Origin: Kalaharituber pfeilii
Lineage: Eukaryota; Ascomycota; Pezizomycetes; Pezizales; Pezizaceae
Assembly: GCA_015179045.1 (NCBI GenBank)
Contig: WHUZ01000021.1
Span: 124,001-188,000 of the forward strand
DNA: 64,000 nt
Direction of reading: 5' to 3'
Position 1 is the stretch's first letter. Every line of letters begins with the position of its first letter. Below the pieces are notes generated by a model that searched no databases, was not told the DNA's origin, and worked only from the letters and a program-made list of their open reading frames with translations. Positions 9,950 through 20,456 of the stretch are shown here, piece by piece. Made by a program: the position numbers and the translations under genes.

Positions 9950-10767
9950 GACGGAAACAAATACCACGTTTTCATCTCTCCACCCATCTCTCCACCCATC
10001 TTATCAGCTCCGCCAGAGGTTCGGTTCATCCTATTTACTCGTCGGGGGGGTTCCAAATCGCTTGCAGCCCCATGACCACCTTTTCCTCCTCATCTCTCAT
10101 CTGGTCCAGATATGTGTTGTTGTCTCCCCCTCCATCCATACCACCAGCACTCGCCATAGCTCATAGGGCGGCATGCGAGTATTGATATAAAAAAAAAAAA
10201 ATACCACCAGCAGTCCGGCCCATTCCTTACCTATCCCGATACCGACACCCCCAACCCCGACACCGATACCGAGACCCCCGACAACAACACCAGACTCCAC
10301 GCCAAGACAAAGACCCAAGACCAGTAAGCCTTCCGTCCCCTCACCAAATGCCGACGCCACCACATCGACATTCGGCGTCGTAGTACATGGAATCGCATTG
10401 AGGAAAGACTTGGGGAAGGTGCGGAAGTGGTTGGAGTCCGGGAACTCAAGACTAGGCAAGACCGTCGGGATAAGGTGGCTGAGACGAAAGACCGCGCTGA
10501 TTGAAGAAGGCTAGAAGACTAGCTCGGTCGTGGTGTACTTGGAGGCAGCTACGGACATAGACAGAGTCAGGCTAGGAGGGAGGCTGTTGAGGACCACTCA
10601 ATACGAGCCGGACAGGCGGAGGAAATAGGCTGTATTGAATTGACATTCTACCCGCACCATGCTCGAGTATCGCGGGCACCACATGTATTTAATGACTGTT
10701 ATTTTTTTCTTTCCTTAATAAATACCTCGCCATAGTCCATAGGGCTGCACGCGAGTAATGATATCTC
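9950..10767 (+). mobile_element. ORF1-only LINE-A derivative (decayed), interrupted by a LINE-A tail
   Basis: From about 10213 the plus strand encodes a Pro/Thr-rich linker and then an ORF1-type domain (FGVVVHGIALRKDLGKVRKW, IRWLRRKTALIEEG, VRLGGRLLRTTQYEPD), ending in a stop at 10627. There is one in-frame TAG at the GKKTSS motif. The LINE-A 3' UTR follows (CCCGCACCATG..CGCGGGCACCACATG, aataaa-like, CGCCATAGTCCATAGGGC), ending at 10767 without poly(A). There is no reverse transcriptase between ORF1 and the tail. At 10150-10200 a 51-bp LINE-A tail is nested with target duplication ataccaccagca (10138-10149 and 10201-10212). The upstream border near 9950 is a guess. Confidence 0.65.
10150..10200 (+). 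mobile_element. LINE-A tail nested in the ORF1-only copy
   Basis: Tail ctcgccatagctcatagggc..gcgagtattgatat plus poly(A), flanked by the 12-bp repeat ataccaccagca on both sides (10138-10149 and 10201-10212). Removing it restores the host element's Pro-rich frame. Confidence 0.85.
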
Positions 10768-11236
10768 CATGTAGCGAGCCACCAAGAGTGCTCATCATCT
10801 TACTCAACGTTCAATTTTGTAATTCTGAAAATGAGTTCCGAAACTCTTCCGAAAAAAAATAGCTACATTTTCTCCAGAGCTACATACAAGCGCCCACTCT
10901 GCACTCTGCAATGGTACAGAAACCAGACCAATGCTGAATCTTTCCTCTTGAAGTATAATACAGCGACTGAGGGATTGAAGGAGGGATTGTTCAAACAACT
11001 GTATAAGCAGCTGCTGTTATTGTTTCGGTGCTTCCTCACGTTTCCAGTCCACTCTTTAGTTTCCCTTTCTTACTTGTGCTCCTAAGTTAAAAAAATGGTC
11101 ACGGATTCTAAACGCATATACAAACAAGTTAGCAATGGCTCAACAAAGCAGCAATGAGACGACATAAATTGCGAACATTGGCAAAGTGAGAAGGAAAACA
11201 ATTCATCTTGAGCAGAAGGTATATTCACCCCGGGCA

Positions 11237-11300
11237 AGCGCCTTGCCATGGCGAAGAGCTGCACGCGGGGACACGTGACACAAAAAAAAAAAAAAAAAAA
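11237..11300 (+). mobile_element. LINE-B tail with poly(A)
   Basis: ccttgccatggcgaagagct..gcgggg and acacgtgac followed by about 18 A is the LINE-B 3' end. The near-repeat gggcaagc flanks both sides (ccccgggcaagc before, cccagggcaagc after), probably the target duplication. Confidence 0.7.
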
Positions 11301-11372
11301 ACCCAGGGCAAGCAGCAAGAAGAGGTCAGAAAACTGAAGTATTCCATGCTTGTCTGACCAAGCTCTTTTTTT

Positions 11373-11430
11373 TTACATTTTTTTATTTCACGTAACCCCG
11401 CTTGCAGTTGTTCGCCACGGCAGGGTCCCT
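11373..11430 (-). mobile_element. LINE-B tail, minus orientation
   Basis: T-rich run, then tttcacgtaaccccgcttgc and ttcgccacggcagggtc is the reverse complement of the LINE-B 3' end. The adjacent plus-strand frame is not recognisable. Confidence 0.6.
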
Positions 11431-12723
11431 GGACCGAAGTCCTTATGGCCCCGAGACAGGCACCGTCTGATCAAGCTCCAGGCACCAGTCCCATGAGGCA
11501 ATCTACCACTCATTGGTACATTCATGATAGTCAATGCAAAAAAGCGCGAGAGCCTGAGCCTACCCCAAAGTCACACAGTCAGTGTCCCAGAACGGCTCTT
11601 ATCTGGCATCTTGAAAGTAAATATAATAGATTGTAATCCTCCGGCTCCAGCGGTTATCTCTTGGGAGTTAGAATCCTAGCGATGATCATCCGAGGGTTGG
11701 AGCCCAAATTTTAATTTTTGCTTTACTTTCTTTTTTATAATATGACTAAACCTATTTAAGGTTTTTGGACAACCTGGCATAGTCGGCGGACCGATTCAGG
11801 AACATTGGCGAAAAATTCAAACGCAGCGTTTGGTGAGTCACTACCATTGAGAGATTGATTATCGCTTGCAGTGGTTTCGGACTCAGATCTGCAGCTGCTA
11901 TTGGGGAATGCTAAGCGAATATGATATGAACGACAAAATATTTTTTCTCCAGTGTCAGATCCATTTTCGATGTTTGGGAACGAAGCTAATAATAACCGAT
12001 ATTGCAGTCACAAAAGGTTGTGTAATACACCATTGGGATGATCGACATGACTAACGTGCTTTGTGCGGCTGAAAATCTTACAGCCGCCGAATTTGTACTT
12101 CTCTGTACTTATAGGATTGAGAGACCTCCTGTGTATATTACCTTGCAAAAGTCTAGTTCAAGAATTTATCCCAGCGTTCACAATCTCTACGGGGCGGGCC
12201 CCTTGACCAAAGAACGGAAGGTGCGAAAAAACAACGACGAGGCTTTTACAGAATATTTATTTCATTTGCTGACAAGAAAAAAGCTTTAGTCTTTTGCGTG
12301 GCATTTGCGGTATTTTCGGAAGTGAAAAAAGATAACGGGGTACTGAGAGTTAACTGGATTTAGGGAATTGAAGTGTGAAGAAAGAAACGAAAAGGGTAGG
12401 GAGTAGATAATTAGGCTTCGAGAGATAAGCGTATACACAAAGGGATGGCAGTCATGTAGGTTATTGTGCGATTTATTCTCCGATCCCCATCCGCATATCC
12501 ACCCATGCCTTTGATTTCTTGGTATACGATGCAATGGCTAACATGAACTGAGGTATTTGTCCTCCTTCTCCCCTTCACCTCATCCCAGAATGAGGGACGG
12601 AGACGGGGAGGAGGAGGATTATTTGTATGCTACAGGGAACCGCCCGACGATTCATGGGACTTGGACATCAGTGGGAGGCGATTTGCACATGCACTTTATG
12701 CGTTGAGATTTTTGACATTGGGG

Positions 12724-15700
12724 ATGAGTGAGGAAGAGGTGGGAGTGGTGAAGGGGTTCTTGGAGGCAGAGGTGAGGAAGTTGGGATGTGTGGAGGAGGG
12801 AAAAAAAGAGGAGGCGAGCATGGATGAGGTGAGTGTGGATGAGGTGAGGGTGGTTAAGGGATTGGAGACATTGTTATTGTGGATGTGTGCGGTGGGAAGG
12901 GTGGAGGGAAGGCTGGGGGTGGATGTGGTGAGAGAGGTTTTGGGATTGGGAAGGGAGAGGAAAGGGAGACAGGGAGGGGAGGGAGCAAATACACAGCGGT
13001 GGGAGAGGATGATCCTAGGGAGGGTAGATTTGAATGTGTTTGATGCAGAGGGCCGCACGGCACTAGCATGGGCAGCATGGAGGGGGGATGAGGAGCTTGT
13101 AGACCTGTTTATGAGTGAGGAGATTAAGCGGAGGGTAACAGTTGCAAAAGGATTTGGAAGCAGGAACAGAACTGTGGTTGGATGGGTGATGGTGCCTTTC
13201 AAGCGAAGGGGGAAGGGGAAGGGGAAGAAACATGATGGCGGTGATTATGAAGTGGGACAGAACTTGAGGGTGCTGAAGAGCGTGGTCCGACTAGCAAAGG
13301 AAGAGATGTCAGAGAGAAAATCGCGATGGGAATGGTTTGACGGAGCAGGATGGACTCCAGTACATTACGCAGCGTGGTGCGGTTGGAAGGAGGCTGTGAG
13401 GATGTTGGTGGAGGAGCTCGGAATGGACCCCTTTGAGAGGACGAAGGACCGACGCCAGTGGAGCGTTTTGCAGCTTGCAGCACTGAGGGGGCAGGTTGGG
13501 ATTGCGAAGTGGCTCCTGGACTGGATGCAGCGGCATGCAGAGAAGATGGAGGCGGTGCAGCGGGAGGAGTGGGTGACTAGCAAGCTGGGCATGAGGGACG
13601 GTAAGGGCAACACGGCTCTGATGCTTGGATGGTGCGAGCGCAATGCAGATCAGGAGGAGCTGGAGGACGGCCCAGCAGAGCAGGCCACAAATGTGCAGAC
13701 AGTGTCGAGCTTCCTGATGCAGCACGCGTGGTTCCAGCAGGAGGTGGACTGCATGCGGGATGTGCTACTGTTTTCAGCGGCAAAGGCAGGCGACGCTGAA
13801 AGCGTGGCATACCTGCTTGGGCAGAATCACAAGGTTGTCAAAGAGTCACTGATGTCTATGCATGCCTATTGGCAGGAGACGCCCTTCTCGATTGCATGCA
13901 GGAATGCGCACAAGGAAGTTGTGCAGATGATACTGGAATATGTGATGGCGCGGCGGGCAGCAGGAGATGCACTGTGGGATGACGGTGCGGTGCAGGCAGT
14001 CTGGATGCACAGGGACATGAGCGGACAGACCGTGCTGGAGAACGTGCTGTGGATGCGCACGGGGGATATGGGCACAAAGTCGGGATGCTGGGCCAGGGTG
14101 TCGCTGCGGCGGCTGCAGGAGGTGCGGCGGCTACAGGAGGTGCGGCGGCTGCAGGAGGTGCGGCGGCGAATGGAGTGCCTGGAGACACTGGTGGCGCTGC
14201 TGCCGGAGATGATAGAGGCGCTGAGTGTGCAGGAAGACGGGACCAGCGCAGCTCTGCTGAAGCTGGTGGCTCACTGGCCCGCTGAGGCAGCGAGGGCCGC
14301 GGTGCTGCTGCTGGAGCGCGGCGGCGGCATGGTGGATGTGAATGCTGTCCGCGACCCGATGTTTCTGGATCCAACAGCCCTGCGGACCGCCGTGGGCACC
14401 GCCGTGGAGACGGGGAACCTCGACCTTGTCAGGCTGCTACTTTCGCGGGAGGACCTGCGCAGAGAGACAATCTGGAAGCGGAGTATCGCGTGTCAGTCGC
14501 CGCTGGAGACCGCGATATGCCAGGACAACCTCGAAATGGTGCAGCTCCTGCTCGACCAGCTTCCAGAGGTTCCGCCAACATCGGCGAAACCGCTGAGGGT
14601 CGAGAGCTTGAGCAGCCCGGAGATGGTCCGCCTGCTCGCGGCGCATCCGCGCGTCTCTCTCGACCCCAATAACTACTCGCAGAATCTGTCGTCCCGCACC
14701 CTCCTCGGAACCGCGGCGTGGAAGGGCGACTACGACACCTTCAGGGCCCTGCTGGAGCTCCCGGGCACGGACTTGAACATCGGCGATGCCAGCAACCGCG
14801 GCAGCGTCCTGTGCCAGGCGGCGACCGGGGGACTGGAGCCGCGCGACGGACAGCCGTGTAGGGAGCGCATTTGGAACCACGACTCGGGCGTGCGGGACAG
14901 ATTCGACGGACATATCAAGATCATCAGGCATCTACTGGCCCTCCCCGGCGTGGACCCGAACGCCGCTGACATGCGAGGCTTCACACCCATCCACAATGCT
15001 GCAGCCGCAGGGCCCCCGGCGCTGGCACAGGCAATACTAGAAGGTGCGCAGGGGCGCATCGACCTGGACAGGAAGTCGAACCACGGGAAAACACCGCTGT
15101 CAGTCGCGGCCGCGCAGAACAACCACGAGGTCCTCAAGATACTCCTTGCCATGCCAGGCGTGGACCCGACGGCTCCGGACACGAATGGCGACACGCCGCT
15201 CATGTGCGCGGCCATGGGCGCGGCCAAGGAGAGTCTCGGGCTGCTTCTGGCGCACCCTGTGGCCTGGCAGACAGCCAGAAAGCCCAACAATGGCGGTTTC
15301 ACTCCGCTGATGGCCCTATGCGCAGCAGGGCGCGTCTCCTCACGCGACAGCACCGAGACGCCAGTTGCCTACATCGCGTGCCTCAGGTTGCTTCTCCAGC
15401 TAGCCCCCAACGTCAACCTGCGCTTCCGTGACAGTGCGGGCATGACGCCACTCATGTGGGCAGCCTGGCAAAACAACGTGGCCGCCATGGAGTTCCTGCG
15501 CCAGCATGCCCTCTCGCGCAGCCAAGACCTGGTAATAGATGAAGGATCTGGCGGATCCGACGGAGTGTCCACCGCGCTGGTATACGCCGCCCGGTTGAAC
15601 CAGGTGGACTCGGTGAAATGGCTCCTTCGGCACGGCGCGGACCCTAACGCCAAAGACGGTGCTGGGAATGGGGTGTTTCAGCTCGCGCTGGCGAACCTGA

Positions 15701-15882
15701 ATCGCCCTTTCCTGCGCTCTCCCTCAAGTGAGGTCAAGATACTGAGGCTATTGCTGAGCGCAGGCGCGGACCCGTATGCGGTTGACCATGAGCGGGTGTC
15801 GCCCTTGGCCGGGTTCAGGACGACGAACTCGAACAGACACGCGTGGCTCGGGCTGGCCATGCAAGGGTGGGTAAGGCCATGA
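12724..15882 (+). CDS. Large intronless ankyrin-repeat protein (1052 aa)
   Basis: A single uninterrupted frame made almost entirely of ankyrin repeats, a protein-binding scaffold with no enzymatic domain visible. The frame is open upstream, but the first ATG is at 12724 (MSEEEVGVV). A spliced upstream exon cannot be excluded. Typical repeat cores are GRTALAWAAWRGDEELVDLF, GWTPVHYAAWCGWKEAVRML, QSPLETAICQDNLEMVQLLL, GKTPLSVAAAQNNHEVLKIL, GDTPLMCAAMGAAKESLGLL and STALVYAARLNQVDSVKWLL. They run from about residue 90 to the C terminus, with 14 or more units of uneven quality. An 18-bp tandem repeat at about 14107-14168 encodes RRLQEV three times and interrupts the array. The first 600 bp are purine-rich and C-poor and the rest is GC-rich, a marked compositional change within one gene. 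There is no NACHT or kinase domain, so it could be an NLR-like sensor fragment or a free-standing adaptor. Confidence 0.85.
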   Translation: MSEEEVGVVKGFLEAEVRKLGCVEEGKKEEASMDEVSVDEVRVVKGLETLLLWMCAVGRVEGRLGVDVVREVLGLGRERKGRQGGEGANTQRWERMILGRVDLNVFDAEGRTALAWAAWRGDEELVDLFMSEEIKRRVTVAKGFGSRNRTVVGWVMVPFKRRGKGKGKKHDGGDYEVGQNLRVLKSVVRLAKEEMSERKSRWEWFDGAGWTPVHYAAWCGWKEAVRMLVEELGMDPFERTKDRRQWSVLQLAALRGQVGIAKWLLDWMQRHAEKMEAVQREEWVTSKLGMRDGKGNTALMLGWCERNADQEELEDGPAEQATNVQTVSSFLMQHAWFQQEVDCMRDVLLFSAAKAGDAESVAYLLGQNHKVVKESLMSMHAYWQETPFSIACRNAHKEVVQMILEYVMARRAAGDALWDDGAVQAVWMHRDMSGQTVLENVLWMRTGDMGTKSGCWARVSLRRLQEVRRLQEVRRLQEVRRRMECLETLVALLPEMIEALSVQEDGTSAALLKLVAHWPAEAARAAVLLLERGGGMVDVNAVRDPMFLDPTALRTAVGTAVETGNLDLVRLLLSREDLRRETIWKRSIACQSPLETAICQDNLEMVQLLLDQLPEVPPTSAKPLRVESLSSPEMVRLLAAHPRVSLDPNNYSQNLSSRTLLGTAAWKGDYDTFRALLELPGTDLNIGDASNRGSVLCQAATGGLEPRDGQPCRERIWNHDSGVRDRFDGHIKIIRHLLALPGVDPNAADMRGFTPIHNAAAAGPPALAQAILEGAQGRIDLDRKSNHGKTPLSVAAAQNNHEVLKILLAMPGVDPTAPDTNGDTPLMCAAMGAAKESLGLLLAHPVAWQTARKPNNGGFTPLMALCAAGRVSSRDSTETPVAYIACLRLLLQLAPNVNLRFRDSAGMTPLMWAAWQNNVAAMEFLRQHALSRSQDLVIDEGSGGSDGVSTALVYAARLNQVDSVKWLLRHGADPNAKDGAGNGVFQLALANLNRPFLRSPSSEVKILRLLLSAGADPYAVDHERVSPLAGFRTTNSNRHAWLGLAMQGWVRP
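14107..14168 (+). repeat. 18-bp tandem repeat inside the ankyrin gene
   Basis: About 3.4 copies of gcggctgcaggaggtgcg, one with a single substitution (ctacag), encode RRLQEV repeats. The unit is a multiple of three, so copy-number change keeps the frame. Confidence 0.85.
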
Positions 15883-17084
15883 GGGCGCTGCTATAATGGA
15901 CAGCTTAGATATATTCCGTTATAACAATGCCACAATGTTGACCTCTGAATGCCTCCTCCACCAAGTCCAATGGAGTTTCGAGATAAGCAAAGTGGATGTG
16001 CAGCTAAGAGAGTGGAGGGCAGATAATTGTGGAGTGGGTGTTGGTGGGACGTGTTGCGACGATTGCCGAATTTTACAAAGACGCATTATTTACGTATTGT
16101 TTACTATTTATTCCTTTTGTCATCTCCTATTGCTCCAAGAGTGATTTAATTGTGTTCTCGAGCAATTCTTTCAGTTGTATCTATCGATAGCTATGTTTTT
16201 CATATTACTATTCTTTAACCAAGCAAGGATACATACTGGGGGGGGATAGATGACTAATGACTAACTCCACATCCGTAGATACTCCTGTACTCCGTAAATG
16301 CTCCTGAACAAGCTGTAGGAAACTAGTTCCAGTGCACGATAATTTCTGGAAGTCAAACCAAACAGGACTCGGATCCTTGCGATTCTACAATAAAATCATT
16401 GCCCAGGCAAATTGGGGGAACAAAAAGAAAGCGAATCTTACCCTGTAGTCCTCGAACAGAAATCATATGATATTGTTGCTCTTTTTGCGGGGAAATTATA
16501 CCATCCATCATGCGGTACACAAATCCGGAAAATATTTTAGCAGTAGGAGAAAGAAAATAGGAGGGTGGTCCAAAATTCAAGCTCGTTGAAGGGAATCCCA
16601 GTTCCCTCCATCTCCGCCCAAGGACCCTCCCAAAAAACGGGTATGCAAATAGAACAGCAGCGCTAATCCGCAAAAAAATCTGTTCCTGAACCTCACGCTT
16701 TCCAAACAGATATTTTCCCTTTCATTTACAGAATATCAAAAACTATCTGTAATGTTTCGGAGGACGTAGTTAGTGTGGTGCAAGAGTATATCTGCACTTC
16801 CGGCGGTGCGGAGTAAACCAAGTTGTATCAAAGTTAAGTTAAAGTACAGTAATCTTACCAATTCATCTCACAGATGTTTATCAAATTCATTTAACTTTTC
16901 TTTAGCATATTTTGGTTCTAGTCAATGTTTACATATTTGATGCTTCTCAAGCACACTCAAGGCCCGACATTTTTTAAGTTCTTTGGCTGGGGGTGAAACA
17001 AGTTGATGTTTACTTCGTTCATCTCCTATCTCAGTAATTATTTGAATTCACAAAATTTTATCACCCCCCCTGTCTGCCAAGCAT
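15883..17084. other. No convincing gene
   Basis: Unassigned sequence with short frames only. A 106-codon minus frame at 16353-16673 has no recognisable features. The stretch ends at the right-hand pogo/Fot-like transposon end. Confidence 0.4.
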
Positions 17085-17162
17085 TTTATTCTATACCGGA
17101 ACCTTGCTATACCGGACGAAAAGTGCCAGATTTTAGAGATCCGGTATAGCAAGGGTAGACTG
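17085..17162 (-). repeat. Right end of a pogo/Fot-like element
   Basis: Subterminal ctataccggaaccttgctat precedes the terminal CCGGTATAGCAAGGGTAGAC and TG, then TA at 17163-17164. It is the exact inverse of the end at 6209. Confidence 0.7.
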
Positions 17163-17324
17163 TAATAATTGTAGATATTATGGATAGCGAACCCCTCGTT
17201 ACAGCCCGTAAACTCTACCTAAATCCCCGTTAATATCTACCCACAATGATATTGCTCGGATGTCAATATTTTTTATTTTAAAGCACCTATCGGGGTTAGA
17301 ATTTTAGACGCTACACCTTCAATA

Positions 17325-17825
17325 AATTAAACTCGGACACTCACATGCAACAGAATCACTCAGTAGGAGCTTCTGAGCATTATAGTCAGGCAATATCAGT
17401 AGTGGTTGTAAAATTATTCACGCAATTCATATTTAACTATTTGTATAAGAACAATCTTCAAAAGTAGATAGTTGCACACCAACTCTACAATTCAACAAAT
17501 TAAGGCAAATTAAATGCAGCACCTTATTATACCTCTTCAGATGCCTCTTGACATATATAATAGCTATCATAAGTAACGTTGAAGAGTAGGACTACATTCT
17601 AGTCTTATGCACATTTGTATGGGGATCTCGTATAAATAAATGCTTAGCCTTCGGACAGAAATACAACAAGCCATAATTCCTTCGCACCCACAATTTTGAG
17701 GAAACAAAAGTGCTAGATATGAAGAATTTCCCTTTGTCTAATTCTTATGCAAAGTGCGCATAAAATGTTTGTTGGTGAGATATTGAGTGCGAAAATTCCG
17801 CAGTTTTGGTAGTAAATGTGTCCGG
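17325..17825 (+). mobile_element. Truncated second copy of the 856-bp foldback MITE
   Basis: The sequence parallels about 7265-7795 over its length (ctcggacactcacat, gtagatagttgcacaccaac, gaagagtaggactacattc, gcagttttggtagtaaatg). It stops at tgtccgga without the terminal CTTTCCC repeats. The left arm is missing, so this copy is dead. Confidence 0.75.
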
Positions 17826-18136
17826 ATTGCGAAGGTGTCAACGAAGTCCAGCAATGGTAGAAGATTGGCTGCTGTCGATTTGCAGTTTTTTGATACTTGG
17901 TCTGGCACTACTGTTACAATTCAACGCTCTAGTTGTAAATTCTTTTATATGCGCTATACTCCAAGATATAGAATGAGTTATGATGGTTGCTTTTGAAGTG
18001 GGGGCCACTTAGGGAATATACTCTCTTATATGCATCCTTAGATTCCAATGTTTAAGTTTTCCTATGATAAAGAATTAGACAGTTAAAACTCCACTTATCC
18101 ACGCTCCACTCAAACGAACTCCAGCATATTTGCGAT

Positions 18137-18740
18137 TTGCGAGGTGGTCATTCCATCCTGAGCTCAGTTACTATTGTCGTCCTAACTACTATATTTCGGT
18201 CAAATATGTTGGGACCACTTAAACAACTATATGATCTCCCCGGTACCTCCCTCTGGGAGCTCGAGTTCAGTTTTGGGAATTTACAGCCCGTCGAATTGTT
18301 CAAGCAGGAGGAGTCTTGGGAAGCGGTTGGCGAAAAGAGGGTGGCCTACGAGACTTACCTTTCAAATGCAATGGAAAAGGTGGAGTCGTACTTTGTTCCA
18401 TGACATATAACCCGTGTCCCTCTTGCTACAATACATCTCTGGACACGATATATCTGACAATTAATTGGGGAGGATCAGGAAAGATGTCTCTGTCCACAAC
18501 GGGTCAGGGTTGGAAGATCAACGGTATGAAAAGGTCCACGTGCACCGTTCGCACAGCTTTGACAGTCAACAGCACGTGAACAACTACGTTGCATGGGTGT
18601 TTGCATACAAATCCAAGTCGAGGATAGAGGAGGTTGCTCAGAAGCAAGGAGATTTACGGTTTATGAGTGAGAACCTTTTGGATATATATTCGGAATACAT
18701 GCTACGGAGCCATTACCTGGAGATGAGTTCAAGGTTGTGA
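18137..18740 (+). CDS. Possible small gene, structure unresolved
   Basis: Two overlapping frames look coding in composition. The first ends near 18403 (LGPLKQLYDLPGTSLWELEF, EKRVAYETYLSNAMEKVESY). The second starts near 18480 and ends at a stop at 18738-18740 (NNYVAWVFAYKSKSRIEEVA, LLDIYSEYMLRSHYLEMSS). Charged helical sequence and a good acceptor (gatcag at 18473-18478) suggest two exons joined by an intron near 18390-18478. However, I found no donor that keeps the frame, so either the model is wrong or the gene is decayed. I recognise no family. A start at the ATG near 18206 is plausible. Confidence 0.35.
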
Positions 18741-19039
18741 ATAGGCGGGGGGTTATCTAAGGTTCCATGCAAGAGCAGGAAAATGATTATGATTATTTTT
18801 TTTCTCTTTTAATATCAGTAATCGCATGCAAAAATGGTTATGTATCCTCTGAGATTTGCCGGGTGGAAGAGTGGTCTTAGGTGTACAATATATGATCAAA
18901 AGAATGGATGTGACAGGAGACGGGGGTGCTTTGTGCACTTAGTTCTCCGCTTTCCTGTTCTTGGCAGTTTTGCTTGCTGCAGACTTGCTACATAAGTGCA
19001 TGTATTGGTTGAGTTGACAGCAGAAATGTCTGTCAACCC

Positions 19040-19099
19040 AGTTTTTTTTTTTTTTATATATATCATTACTCGCATGCCGCCTAGAAGGCTATGGCCAGG
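19040..19099 (-). mobile_element. LINE-A tail, minus orientation, with TSD
   Basis: The poly(T) run followed by atcattactcgcatgccgcc and tagaaggctatggcc is the reverse complement of the LINE-A end. It is flanked by ctgtcaaccc (19030-19039 and 19100-19109). Its hairpin reads GCCT..AGGC instead of GCCC..GGGC. Confidence 0.8.
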
Positions 19100-19985
19100 C
19101 TGTCAACCCTGAAACTTACGCCATATTATAAGTCATTGGTTCTATAGAATTGCTTACATAAGTATACAGAATAAGATAACAGTAGCAGTAATCTACACCC
19201 CTCCGGTATACCCCACCGTCCGGCCCTGCAGCCCAAATCCGCGTACTCCGCGTCGTTCGGGCCAGAATCGTCTCATGCTCATCGGGCTGCAATCCTGACG
19301 GTTCGTTCAGGAGTGACGCGGTAGTTAGATACTTCTTCTTCTCTTCCTCTGTGAGTTACACGCCTTGAGATCCACGGAACATTTGAATCTTTCAGGGTAC
19401 TGTAATGCTAGTCTGCAACTGGAGTTTTTCGCCATAAGTATAGCTAACTTCAAGGCCACCGATATTGCCTAACTGCACTCCGGTAGAACGTGGAACTCAG
19501 AACTGGGCCCGTGAAGCCGGATACTCGAGAAGACGCACATGGACTCAGTCGCAAAGTTACCTTCTCGTATTATGAACAGACAATAGACGTGATATATGAG
19601 ATGGATAGAATGTTAAGAACTGGGGCGGGCTTAATTTACGTTACGTCGATTTTGCTTACATTAGTTTTCTCGTTACCGAGTAATGATATCTATTTAAAAA
19701 AAAAAAAAAAAAAAGGCGCGATATGAACATATCCAGCGCGTGAGAGGAAACCTATGTGTAAGGAAGGAGAGGGCTTCTGTTTACAGAAAATGGTGAGCAC
19801 TACTGATACTCTTCATTGGTGATTTACAAGATTTGCTGTCGTCCTCCATTAGTCTATCTGCCTCCATTACTACTCTATTGCTACTATTTCTAAATCTTTT
19901 TTGTCAACTCTTCTGCTATAATACTTATATCAGTACCAAACTTGATCATGGATGTATGGTAATGCATAGTTAAGCATATCAGCAG

Positions 19986-20047
19986 CCCTGCCATGGCGAA
20001 CTGCTGCACGCGGGGTCACGTGGAAGGAGAAAAAAAAAAAAAAAAGG
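19986..20047 (+). mobile_element. LINE-B tail with poly(A)
   Basis: gccctgccatggcgaactgc..gcggggtcacgtgg and poly(A), flanked by atatcagca before and after, the probable target duplication. Confidence 0.75.
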
Positions 20048-20456
20048 ATATCAGCACTCTAGCTGGTCTGTGTCTATTTTTATAAGCAGAGGTTCCCTAT
20101 ATGTATATCTTAGTACAGTACACCATGTCATCCCCGATGGATGCAAACTGAGGTGCCAAAACTATTCTCCTATGTATAATCGAGATGTACTTAAATTTCT
20201 GATGTAATCAGTAATTTGTAATAGTCTTATTTTCACTTATGATATCCGGGATTGCACAATATCCCGGTAGAACACAGTAACCAGAATAGATTTAATTACT
20301 CTTTACAAGTACGTACGCTTAAACATACAGTGTAGGCTACATCTAGCATACAGTATGCTCAAGAACATATATGATGTCCAACAACAAAAGGCATGAAATT
20401 GGTTTGCGATGATCACTCAAACCACTACAGTACTTGTGCATCCTTGCTATCAGCAT

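Larger units (their letters stand above)
10768..12723. other. No convincing gene; LINE-B tails
   Basis: Several 60-95 codon frames exist but none is recognisable. The stretch contains two LINE-B tails (11237-11300 plus, 11373-11430 minus) and, from about 11640, a short inverted repeat GGCTCCA..TGGAGCC. The frame of the ankyrin protein is open upstream to about 12547 but has no ATG there. Confidence 0.4.
18741..20456. other. No gene; LINE tails and unassigned sequence
   Basis: It contains a LINE-A tail in minus orientation (19040-19099), a poly(A) after cgagtaatgatatct near 19680-19714, and a LINE-B tail (19986-20047). A GC-rich patch at about 19200-19330 has no recognisable content. Confidence 0.4.

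Noticed and set aside
10097..10459. Minus-strand Gly/Val-rich frames over the ORF1-only copies (also 22289-21696 and 20697-20425)
   Set aside because: They are antisense shadows of Pro/Thr-rich linkers in the ORF1 sequence.
11642..11703. tRNA or structured RNA
   Set aside because: GGCTCCA and TGGAGCC pair as a 7-bp stem 62 nt apart, but there is no D, anticodon or T arm.
12661..12723. Start of the ankyrin protein at 12661
   Set aside because: The codon is TTG. The first ATG in frame is at 12724, and non-ATG starts are unlikely here.
13199..15353. Many minus-strand frames of 60-207 codons across the ankyrin gene
   Set aside because: Shadows of a long GC-rich coding sequence; no independent features.
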